This document shows positions 1-7,763 of a stretch of DNA of 64,000 bases, one piece after another (within the stretch, counting starts at the first letter, position 1; each line of letters starts with the position of its first letter). The notes beneath the pieces are model-generated. The model made no database searches and was not told the DNA's origin. It saw nothing but the letters and a program-made list of their open reading frames with translations. The translations under genes and the position numbers were made by a program. The stretch is taken from the NCBI GenBank assembly GCA_964523895.1, contig CAZGBJ010000012.1, forward strand, positions 1 through 64,000, written 5' to 3'. The stretch is from UBA7359 sp964523895. GTDB lineage: Bacteria; Pseudomonadota; Gammaproteobacteria; Eutrophobiales; Eutrophobiaceae.

Positions 1-1122
1 GTCGATGGCAGCAGCACAGAAACCATTAGCGTCACGATTAACGTTGGCGCGGTGAATGATGCACCGAGTGCAATAGATGATGTAATGAATACCTCGGAAA
101 ACACACCGGTAACTTTAGATGTTACGACGAATGACACTGATCCTGATACTGGTGATAATTTAACAGTTACTGAAATTAATGGCGGCGTGATAATTCCAGG
201 TGGCGCATCGGTTCCTGTTGCCAACGGCACAGTGAGTTTAGCTGCGGACGGCAAAACAATTACGTTTACCCCGACAGGTGGATATGTTGGTCCGGTTGCT
301 TTTAATTACACTGTGAGTGACGGCACATTAACGGATACAGGAAATGTAACAGGATCAGTTACCGCTGAGGCTACGGTTCCACCTCCACCTGATGATAACG
401 TCAATCCTGAAGAAAGAGAAAGTGCAGATGATGTTAATCTACCTCCTAATTCAGCTACAGGAAATCAAGGTTTTAGTGGAGATAGAGAACTTGATGCAGA
501 TGGTGCTGTATTAGATGCTGTTGAACAAGCGACTAATAGACCTGATCCAGTAGGTAGTAGTGATTTTGGTTTAGCTGATGGTATAGGGCTTTGGGATGTA
601 AAAGGTGTTAAGGGGTTTGCTGTTAGTTTTTCATTAACGGAATTAAGTCCTGGAAGTGAAGCTGATTTAAGTTTATTTCCTTTGCGTGTCGGTGCGACAG
701 AAGTTGAAGCTCGTGATCAACTGATTGTTAAATCAATTTTAAGAGAAAGAACTTTATTTCTTGAAGTTGATTACACAATTAATAGTGATCCTAATTTATC
801 TGCGATGAAAATATCCGTTCTACAAGCGAATGGTGACCCATTACCTTCTTGGTTGAGAGTCGATGATAAAGGCGGTTTGGTTAGTGGTGAACCTCCTGTT
901 GGTACAGAAAACATCGGAATAAGAATTGAAGTCACTTTGAGTGATGAAACAGTGATAGTGCGTTATGTTGATGTAAACGTAACAAGTGGTGAAATAGCAG
1001 CATTAGAACAAATAGGCGGTGAACTTATCGCTGGAGCGAGTTTATTTAATAATCAGATAGAAAAAGAAGCCGCTAAATTCGAAAATTCGACTGATGATAT
1101 AATGAAATCATTTATTAATTAG
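1..1122 (+). CDS. C-terminal part of a giant cadherin/Ig-like repeat adhesin (5' end outside window)
   Basis: The open frame runs in from before base 1, so only the last 373 codons are seen. The first residues carry the VNDAPSA-type junction typical of tandem bacterial cadherin-like/VCBS repeats. One repeat follows (roughly residues 17-125 of the visible part), with NDTDPDTGD and FTPTGGYVGPVAFNYTVSDG motifs, and then a Pro-rich linker. The last ~200 residues include a putative Ig-like segment (PSWLRVDDKGGLVSGEPP) and end in an acidic helix-forming tail. Such proteins are secreted or surface-attached adhesins. No RTX nonapeptides are visible. The TolC/HlyD/M50 genes that follow on the same strand are the likely export machinery. 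The repeat type is clear; the substrate relationship is inferred. Confidence 0.85.
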   Translation, partial: VDGSSTETISVTINVGAVNDAPSAIDDVMNTSENTPVTLDVTTNDTDPDTGDNLTVTEINGGVIIPGGASVPVANGTVSLAADGKTITFTPTGGYVGPVAFNYTVSDGTLTDTGNVTGSVTAEATVPPPPDDNVNPEERESADDVNLPPNSATGNQGFSGDRELDADGAVLDAVEQATNRPDPVGSSDFGLADGIGLWDVKGVKGFAVSFSLTELSPGSEADLSLFPLRVGATEVEARDQLIVKSILRERTLFLEVDYTINSDPNLSAMKISVLQANGDPLPSWLRVDDKGGLVSGEPPVGTENIGIRIEVTLSDETVIVRYVDVNVTSGEIAALEQIGGELIAGASLFNNQIEKEAAKFENSTDDIMKSFIN

Positions 1123-1245
1123 TAATTTAACTATAGAATCAGAAGCGATTTGTTAGGTATCGGGGGGTACTATAACCATTTTTAGTCAAACTGTTTTACA
1201 AGGAATGGTTGCAGGATCGCGTATGGAAAAAATAAGGGTTATAAA

Positions 1246-2748
1246 TTGGTGCATAACAATTCATACATAATAATATTAAGCTTATTCTTAAGTGGTTGTT
1301 CTTTAATTCCTGTCCCATTCACGAGTGAGGAATTGAAAGAGCAAGCGAGTAAGGATTCTGTTTTAGTTACGCAAAATCAGGAAGCTGTTGAGGGGTCGAT
1401 TTCCCAGTACGAAGCTATCGCGAGAGCTATTAAATATAATCTTGATTTTAATCTAGAGTACGCTGAAAAAATTCTTTCCGAAACAGAGTTAGATTTGTCT
1501 CGTTATGATTTATTGCCACAACTTGTTGCAAGAACAGGTTATGACAGTCGTGATAAATTTAGTGGTTCATCGAGCCAATCATTGCTTACAGGTGCTCAAT
1601 CATTATCAACCTCAACTTCTTCCAATCGTGACGTTTTTACCAGCGATTTAAAATTAACCTGGAGTGTACTTGATTTTGGTTTGTCTTATATCAGGGCAAA
1701 TCAAGCAGCAGATAAAGTGCTTATCGCTGAAGAAGAAAAAAGGAAAGTGGTTAATCGCATTGTTCAGGATGTCAGGACAGCATATTGGCGGGCGGTAACT
1801 AATGATCGTTTAATTAAAAAAATAGAAGTTTTATTAGTTCGGGTATCCAAGGCTATTGAAGAATCAAAGCAAATTGAAATTAAGAGATTAGATCGTCCTT
1901 TAACTGCATTAACCTATCAAAGAGAATTGATTGGTATTAAACGTGAATTAGAAGAATTGCAGCGTGATCTATCTCTTGCCAAGATTCAGCTTGCGGCGTT
2001 AATGAATTTGCGTCCTGGAGAAGACTATGAACTTGTTATTCCGGAAAGAACAGGTGTCGTTGATAAGGTCGATATTTCTCCCGATATGATGGAGCAACTT
2101 GCACTTGAAAATAGACCTGAAGTCAGAACTATCTCATATGAGGAAAGGATTAATAAGAAAGAAGCAAAAGCTGCCATTTTGCGGCTATTACCTGGGCTAG
2201 ATATTAATTTTGGTAAGAACTACACCAGTAATTCGTTTGTGTTTAATACTAATTGGTTAAGTTATGGTTCACAAATCAGTTGGAATTTATTGAATATATT
2301 TAAATTACCTTCTATAAAAAGAGAATTGAAAGCCAGAGGTAAAGTATTAGAAGCTAGACGTCTGGCTTTGACTATGGCAATTATGACTCAAGTTCATGTC
2401 AGTTTGGCACAATATGAGCATTCACAAAGAGAATATAAAACGGCAGCTGATTATTATAAAACGCAGCAAAAAATACTGGATCAATTAATTTCTGGTGTTA
2501 CAGCAAATACAGTTACAGAACAGTCTTTAATAAGAGAAGAGATGAATATGATGGTGGCAGAAGTTAAATACGACATTGCATTTTCTGATGTTGAGAATGC
2601 TTACGCCAGTATTTTTTCTGCACTAGGAATTGATCCTTTTCCTATTGATGTCGATACTGAGAATATATATGCATTAACAAGTTCTATTGAAAAGTATTTT
2701 GAGGGACTTTCTTTACAACAACAAATTTTTTCAATGAAAATTGAATAA
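1246..2748 (+). CDS. TolC-family outer membrane channel, lipoprotein type
   Basis: Protein of about 500 residues with an N-terminal lipoprotein signal (lipobox LSGC near residues 15-18), followed by the long alpha-helical repeats of the outer membrane efflux protein family. The motif LTWSVLDFGLSYIRANQA and the internal repetition of the family (a second half starting near residue 275) support this. Such proteins form the outer membrane exit duct for type I secretion or efflux systems. The start is TTG at 1246 or GTG at 1249, behind an AAGGG Shine-Dalgarno at about 1233-1238; the ATG at 1223 is in another frame that stops quickly. It is the first gene of a four-gene run with the adaptors downstream. 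Confidence 0.88.
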   Translation: MVHNNSYIIILSLFLSGCSLIPVPFTSEELKEQASKDSVLVTQNQEAVEGSISQYEAIARAIKYNLDFNLEYAEKILSETELDLSRYDLLPQLVARTGYDSRDKFSGSSSQSLLTGAQSLSTSTSSNRDVFTSDLKLTWSVLDFGLSYIRANQAADKVLIAEEEKRKVVNRIVQDVRTAYWRAVTNDRLIKKIEVLLVRVSKAIEESKQIEIKRLDRPLTALTYQRELIGIKRELEELQRDLSLAKIQLAALMNLRPGEDYELVIPERTGVVDKVDISPDMMEQLALENRPEVRTISYEERINKKEAKAAILRLLPGLDINFGKNYTSNSFVFNTNWLSYGSQISWNLLNIFKLPSIKRELKARGKVLEARRLALTMAIMTQVHVSLAQYEHSQREYKTAADYYKTQQKILDQLISGVTANTVTEQSLIREEMNMMVAEVKYDIAFSDVENAYASIFSALGIDPFPIDVDTENIYALTSSIEKYFEGLSLQQQIFSMKIE

Positions 2749-2769
2749 TTAATAGCGAGAGTTGGTCAG

Positions 2770-3546
2770 ATGAAAATAAAAAAAATATCTCCTAGTATAA
2801 CCATATTCTTTTCATCGTTGTTTTTCATCACGCCGTTTGTTTTTGCAGTTGACGATGATCTTTTTTCCAATGGCATTGTTACTGATAATGTTCGTGGCTT
2901 GGTTAAGCCTGTTGAAAAAGCGGTTATTTCCAGTGAGATAGCTGCAAAAATTAATGACATTCCATTTAAGTCTGGCGATCGATTTAAAAAAGGCGATTTG
3001 TTAGTTGATTTTAATTGTTCTTTTTATCGTGCTGACCTGGCTTCTGCTGAAGCGGCGTATCAATCGAAGCAAAATGTTTATAAAAATAATAAAGAACTGT
3101 TGGCTTTAAATGCAATGAGTGAGATTGATGTTTCTATTTCTGAAGCAGAAATGCAAGTCGCCAGAGCTGATAGAACGATGCGAGCCATCCGTGTAGGTCA
3201 ATGTAAAATTAAAGCACCTTATAATGGTAGAGTAATTGAAATTGCTGTAAATGAACATGAAACCGTTCCTACAGATAAGGAAATTCTTTCAATACTGAAT
3301 GATAGTGATTTAGAAATTGAATTAATCGTTCCTTCTAACTGGCTAACATGGATAGCGATGGGTGAAGCATTTACTTTTTTGATTGATGAAACAGGAAAGA
3401 CACTTAACGCCAAGGTGACTAAAACAGGTGCTGTTGTCGATCCTGTGAGTCAAACCATAAAGTTAACTGGAAAGTTTGAAGAAGAATTAAATGGTGTTTT
3501 ATCCGGCATGAGTGGCACCGCTCAGTTCAAACAAGAAAATAATTAA
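2770..3546 (+). CDS. Periplasmic adaptor (HlyD/RND membrane-fusion type), exported
   Basis: 258-residue protein with a signal peptide (residues 1-26, cleavage predicted after FVFA). A biotinyl-lipoyl half motif follows (KPVEKAVISSEIAAKINDIPFKSG), then a short coiled-coil hairpin (about 80-130), the second lipoyl half (CKIKAPYNGRVIEIAVNEHE) and a beta-barrel segment. It lacks a transmembrane anchor beyond the signal, so it should be free in the periplasm or attached by its partners. These proteins bridge an inner membrane component to TolC. It sits 21 bp after the TolC-like gene, and the next gene starts directly after its stop. It is shorter than classical HlyD (over 400 residues), mainly in the coiled coil. 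Confidence 0.85.
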   Translation: MKIKKISPSITIFFSSLFFITPFVFAVDDDLFSNGIVTDNVRGLVKPVEKAVISSEIAAKINDIPFKSGDRFKKGDLLVDFNCSFYRADLASAEAAYQSKQNVYKNNKELLALNAMSEIDVSISEAEMQVARADRTMRAIRVGQCKIKAPYNGRVIEIAVNEHETVPTDKEILSILNDSDLEIELIVPSNWLTWIAMGEAFTFLIDETGKTLNAKVTKTGAVVDPVSQTIKLTGKFEEELNGVLSGMSGTAQFKQENN

Positions 3547-3547
3547 A

Positions 3548-4930
3548 ATGTCTGATATTGAACAAGCGACTGAAGCATCAGCGCCAAAGCAAGCGCCAGA
3601 TATTTCAGCCATTTCTAAATTATTACAACTTGAGTCTATGGCGCGCGCGGCTAGTTCTGCAGAAGCGCTTCAATTTATGATCGTTAATGAAACGAGACGA
3701 TTAGTGCCTTATAGGCAGGCTTATTTGTTTTTGTCAGCTCACCCGATAAAACGCGACTGTAAATTAGTTGCTGCATCGAGTATTGCTGTCATAGAAAAAC
3801 ATACGCCTTTTTCAGCGTGGTTGGAAAAAATAATAGGAAAAATATTTGAAAGCGAAACTATTGCCACACAAAGATTGATTGATGCTGCCAGTTGCCCGGA
3901 AGAATTAAAGGAAGGTTGGAATGAACATTCTTTGCCGTTTGTTCTATGGACACCATTAAAACTACCGGATGGTACGTTTATTGGTGGACTCTGGATGACG
4001 AGAGAGTCGCCCTGGCAGGAAAATGAGTTACCCTTATTGAAACGTCTTGGCGAAACTTACGCACATGCTTATGTCGCGGCAACAAGTAGACGAAATTTTT
4101 ATCGTCGCCCTAAAATAGTTAGCTTGGCCGTTTGGGTCATTATCATTTTTCTGCTAATGGTTTTTATTAAACCGATTAAAATATCTGCATTGGCGCCGGC
4201 TGAAATAATAGCTAAAGAGCCAGTGGTTGTTAGTTCACCAATGGATGGTGTTATTTCTGAAATAGAGTTCTCGCCTAATACACATGTTGCTACTGGAGAA
4301 ACATTATTTGTATTGGAAGATACAAATTTACGCAACGAATATAATGTGACAGAAAAAACCCTGGCTGTTGCTGAAGCTGAATATAGAAAGGCGGCACAAG
4401 GTTCATTTAGAGATGCAAAAAGCAAAGCACAGGTTTCCTTACTCAAGGCTCAAACGGAATTACATAGAAGTAAACTTGAGTTTGCTCGCGAGTTGCTTGA
4501 TAAAATTACTATCAGGGCGGAGAAAACCGGTTTATTAATTTACTCTGACAAATCGGATTGGATTGGAAAACCGGTTCAGGTTGGTGAACGCATAATGGAG
4601 ATAGCGGATACCAGGAAAATTCAGTTGAAAATTAATTTGTCTATTGATGATGCGATTGTTTTAAAAGAAGGAGCAATAGTTGATGTATTTCTGGATGCCG
4701 ATCCGTTACATCCTATCGAAGCTATAGTGAGCAGTACCAGTTATATTGCTGAAAAATACAATCAAGATACACTTTCATATCGAGTTTATGCCGAGTTTGA
4801 TGATATTGAGCAAGCTGATTTAAGAATTGGACTGCAGGGTACAGCAAAAATGTATGGTGAGCGTGTTTCGTTATTTTTCTATTTGTTCAGGCGACCTATT
4901 TCTTATGTGCGTCAATTATTCGGTGTATGA
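3548..4930 (+). CDS. GAF-like domain fused to HlyD-type membrane-fusion protein
   Basis: 460-residue protein. Residues ~25-175 resemble a cytoplasmic GAF-type sensor fold (FVLWTPLKLPDGTFIGGLWMTRESPW). A transmembrane helix follows at about 190-207, then a periplasmic HlyD section: lipoyl half motif PMDGVISEIEFSPNTHVATGE, helical hairpin (~265-325), second lipoyl half and beta barrel. The ATG at 3548 was chosen because it lies just after the upstream stop (3544-3546); an in-frame start at 3512 would overlap the upstream gene. It overlaps the next gene by 4 bases (ATGA), so they are probably translationally coupled. The cytoplasmic GAF domain on an adaptor suggests a signal-gated or regulatory contact. 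Ligand unknown. Confidence 0.85.
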   Translation: MSDIEQATEASAPKQAPDISAISKLLQLESMARAASSAEALQFMIVNETRRLVPYRQAYLFLSAHPIKRDCKLVAASSIAVIEKHTPFSAWLEKIIGKIFESETIATQRLIDAASCPEELKEGWNEHSLPFVLWTPLKLPDGTFIGGLWMTRESPWQENELPLLKRLGETYAHAYVAATSRRNFYRRPKIVSLAVWVIIIFLLMVFIKPIKISALAPAEIIAKEPVVVSSPMDGVISEIEFSPNTHVATGETLFVLEDTNLRNEYNVTEKTLAVAEAEYRKAAQGSFRDAKSKAQVSLLKAQTELHRSKLEFARELLDKITIRAEKTGLLIYSDKSDWIGKPVQVGERIMEIADTRKIQLKINLSIDDAIVLKEGAIVDVFLDADPLHPIEAIVSSTSYIAEKYNQDTLSYRVYAEFDDIEQADLRIGLQGTAKMYGERVSLFFYLFRRPISYVRQLFGV

Positions 4931-7056
4931 GCGAAGAATCACCAGATGATTTCGCGTTACCGGTTTTACGTAATGATCTTCAATTAGTAGAAGGACCTGT
5001 TGCACTTGATGGTTCGCCTAGCTGGCTCATTGTCGATCCTCTGAGAAATAAATATTTTTCTATCGGTTGGACTGCCTTTCAATTGTTATCAAGGTGGTCA
5101 GTAGGAAAAGCCAGTTTACTAATCGAACGAATAAAAAAAGAGACAACATTAGATATTCCCGACTCTGAAATTCAGAGTCTATTATCCTTTTTATATGCAA
5201 ACAGTCTGACACTCGATCCCGCAAGTGGTTCGAGCAATGATTATTATGAACAATACCTTGCCAGTAAACCCAATTTTTTGATCTGGCTAGTTCACAATTA
5301 TTTATTTATCAAGTTACCTTTAGTTAAACCAACTAAATTCCTGAGAAAAACGCTAGTTTATGTTGAACCGTTGTTTTCAAATACAACAGCTAGTTTGATA
5401 GGACTAATTGGTTTGGTAGGTCTTTATATTGTTGGAAGACAGTGGGATACATTTACATCAACATTTCTGTATTTCTTTAATTTACAGGGGTTGATTTTTT
5501 ATTTTATTTCGCTTGTGTTTATTAAAATACTACATGAATTGGCACATGCTTATACGGCGACTCGATATGGTTGCCAGGTTCCGACAATGGGCGTTGCTTT
5601 TCTTGTAATGTTCCCGATTCTATATACTGATACGTCAGATACCTGGCGAGTCCAGTCTGCCAAAGAACGAGTGCATGTGGGTGCGGCGGGTATGATTATG
5701 GAATTGTACATTGCCTGTATCGCCACATTTTGTTGGGGTTTTCTACCAGAAGGGATACTGAAAAGTGCCGCTTTTATTCTGGCAACGACTAGCTGGATTA
5801 TGTCATTAGCAATAAACTTAAATTGCTTGATGCGATTTGATGGTTATTACATATTGTCTGATTTACTTGGTATTCAAAACCTGCAAAAACGTGCATTCGA
5901 GTTCGGGAAATGGCGATTAACTGAATTATTATTCGGGTTAAAGCTAAGTCCACCTGAAGCATTGCCTGCGTCGATGGTAAAGAAGCTCTATATTTATGCA
6001 TGGAGTGTTGCGGTATACCGTTTTTTCCTTTTCATCGGTATTGCGGTATTGGTTTACTATATGTTCTTTAAATTATTGGGCATAATTTTATTCCTAATCG
6101 AAATTATCTGGTTTATTGTTTTACCCGTATTTAAATTAATACAAGGTTGGTGGGAATTGAGAGACAAAATTATAAGAAAGCGACGTTCCTATATAACAGC
6201 AACACTTTTTCTCATATTAATTGTTGCACTTATTTATCCGTGGAATACATCAATAGTTGTCCCCGCTGTTTATGAGAGTCATAAAGAAATAACACTATAT
6301 AGTCCGGCTCCAGGCTATATTAAAAATAATTTTCTGGAAAAGGGTAAGCGTGTAAAAAAGAATGAAATATTAATGAGTCTGGTTTCTCCAGAACTTGAGT
6401 TTGAGATTGAAACTACACTAAAGGAAATTGATATTTTGCGTTATCAAGCAAATAGAATTGCCGCAAGTTCGGAAGAATTATCCAATATTCAGGTAATCAT
6501 TCAACAGTTACAGGAGAGCCGTTCTAAATTAAATGGCCTTCATGAAAAACAAAGTCAGTTTATTATCCGTGCACCTATTGATGGCGTTATTTATGACATG
6601 GAAGAATCTCTGCATAAAGATCGTTGGATAAATCCAAAACTTCCAATTGCTACGATAGTTCAGCCTGAAAACCCGGCGATCGAGGGTGTTGTTTCTGAAG
6701 CAAATTTAGCCAGAATTAATACTCACGCTAGCGCAAAGTTTATTCCTGATAACCCTCAGTTGGATTCGATATGGGCTTATGTGCAGGATATTGAATTGGC
6801 AAATCTAAAAACTCTGGATGCGCCCGCTTTAGCTTCTACTTATGGTGGAAAAATTCCGGTTCAATTTAATGACGAACAACAATTAGTTCCCGACAAATCA
6901 GTCTATCGGGTTCGATTTACTATCAGTCCTGTTGAACACATTAGAGCTGAACAAATTGTACGTGGTGTTGTGCATATACAAGGAGAATCAGAAAGTTTTA
7001 TTGAAAGAATGTATAAAATAGTGGCCTCTGTTTTGATAAGAGAATCCGGTTTTTAA
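4927..7056 (+). CDS. Site-2-protease (M50)-like membrane protein fused to HlyD-type adaptor, with PqqD-like N-terminus
   Basis: 709-residue polytopic protein. Residues ~1-100 resemble a PqqD-like winged helix (SWLIVDPLRNKYFSIG then a helical region). The membrane region holds the M50 zinc motif HELAH (203-207) and the second motif RFDGYY (303-308), so the metalloprotease residues are intact. After about residue 435 come a transmembrane helix, lipoyl half motifs (SPAPGYIKNNFLEKGKRVKKNE and FIIRAPIDGVIYDMEE) and a helical hairpin, as in membrane-fusion proteins. Related proteins are annotated as putative peptide zinc metalloproteases. Its position behind TolC and two adaptors suggests that it is the inner membrane core of a secretion complex. 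Whether it cleaves or only conducts is unknown. Confidence 0.87.
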   Translation: MSEESPDDFALPVLRNDLQLVEGPVALDGSPSWLIVDPLRNKYFSIGWTAFQLLSRWSVGKASLLIERIKKETTLDIPDSEIQSLLSFLYANSLTLDPASGSSNDYYEQYLASKPNFLIWLVHNYLFIKLPLVKPTKFLRKTLVYVEPLFSNTTASLIGLIGLVGLYIVGRQWDTFTSTFLYFFNLQGLIFYFISLVFIKILHELAHAYTATRYGCQVPTMGVAFLVMFPILYTDTSDTWRVQSAKERVHVGAAGMIMELYIACIATFCWGFLPEGILKSAAFILATTSWIMSLAINLNCLMRFDGYYILSDLLGIQNLQKRAFEFGKWRLTELLFGLKLSPPEALPASMVKKLYIYAWSVAVYRFFLFIGIAVLVYYMFFKLLGIILFLIEIIWFIVLPVFKLIQGWWELRDKIIRKRRSYITATLFLILIVALIYPWNTSIVVPAVYESHKEITLYSPAPGYIKNNFLEKGKRVKKNEILMSLVSPELEFEIETTLKEIDILRYQANRIAASSEELSNIQVIIQQLQESRSKLNGLHEKQSQFIIRAPIDGVIYDMEESLHKDRWINPKLPIATIVQPENPAIEGVVSEANLARINTHASAKFIPDNPQLDSIWAYVQDIELANLKTLDAPALASTYGGKIPVQFNDEQQLVPDKSVYRVRFTISPVEHIRAEQIVRGVVHIQGESESFIERMYKIVASVLIRESGF

Positions 7057-7150
7057 TCGCTTATCTATATCAAGCATTTTGGATAATTTTTAACGTACAA
7101 TTCCTCTTCTTCTTTATAATGAGACACGGTTCTCACGTGTTAAATCAATA

Positions 7151-7168
7151 ATGTGAATTAGCGCACAT
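7151..7168. promoter_or_regulatory. CRP-like palindrome
   Basis: The sequence ATGTGAATTAGCGCACAT has the TGTGA-N6-GCACA layout, one base from the TGTGA-N6-TCACA consensus of CRP/FNR-type sites. It lies 58 bp before the start of the small lipoprotein gene at 7226. No crp gene is in view, so function is inferred. Confidence 0.4.
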
Positions 7169-7225
7169 CATTTTTTATATTTAATCATATAGTTTAAGTA
7201 TGTTACTTAACTAGGTGAAATAAAT

Positions 7226-7570
7226 ATGAAAATGTATATATTATTTATTCCTGTTCTAATTACACTGCTTTTTTCAACAGCGGCTTGTACTACAACGCCA
7301 ATCACAAATGATGTGGTTGAATCACCGAAGCTTCATGAAAGACTCTACGTTTATGCAGATGGACGAATGAAATTTAATTCGCGATACGTCAATGATGAAA
7401 ATGTTGTTATTTATGCTGATGGCAGAGGTGGTGAAAAGGCTGCAATTAAAGTTCGGGTTCCGCTGCATTCAGATTTTTATCGCGATTCAATTCTGGTTGT
7501 TCGTGTTGTAAACAACTTTGAAGAATCAGTCGCGCAAAATAAGTCTGAAGAAGTAGATAACGTTAACTGA
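7226..7570 (+). CDS. Small lipoprotein of unknown function
   Basis: 114 residues with a lipoprotein signal peptide (hydrophobic segment then STAAC, lipid-attached Cys at about residue 21). The mature part is about 94 residues, with two short repeats of an YADGR motif (VYADGRMKFNSRYVN and IYADGRGGEKAAIKV), which suggests a small beta-rich domain. The ATG at 7226 follows a weak AGGTG ribosome site. It stands alone, 169 bp after the secretion genes, and is followed by an intergenic repeat. I do not recognise a family. Confidence 0.65.
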   Translation: MKMYILFIPVLITLLFSTAACTTTPITNDVVESPKLHERLYVYADGRMKFNSRYVNDENVVIYADGRGGEKAAIKVRVPLHSDFYRDSILVVRVVNNFEESVAQNKSEEVDNVN

Positions 7571-7574
7571 ATAT

Positions 7575-7763
7575 TTACAAGGATGTAATGTCAGGGTTCT
7601 TGTTCCAGACGCCAACAGTAGGCGCTTTAGGCGAACCCTAAGTACCTGCGTCCGTGCAGGCAATGCTGCGGGCGCATGGGCAAGGATTGTTCCTGACAAT
7701 CCTATTGCATTTCCGCCGTCCATGGCGGTTATGCGCAAGAGCAGCGATTTACAAGGATGTAAA
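7575..7763. repeat. Dispersed two-hairpin intergenic element, copy A
   Basis: This gene-free stretch is packed with short hairpins. TTACA-AGGA-TGTAA bounds it at both ends (7575-7588 and 7750-7763). Between them are CCTGC-GTCCGT-GCAGG (about 7644-7659), GGATTGT-TCCTG-ACAATCC (7684-7702) and CCGCC-GTCCAT-GGCGG (7713-7728). It shares the 23-base string at 7612-7634 exactly with 61169-61191. The loops resemble those at 21.6 and 56.2 kb while the stems differ. It lies between convergent genes, so it may also stop transcription. Confidence 0.7.
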
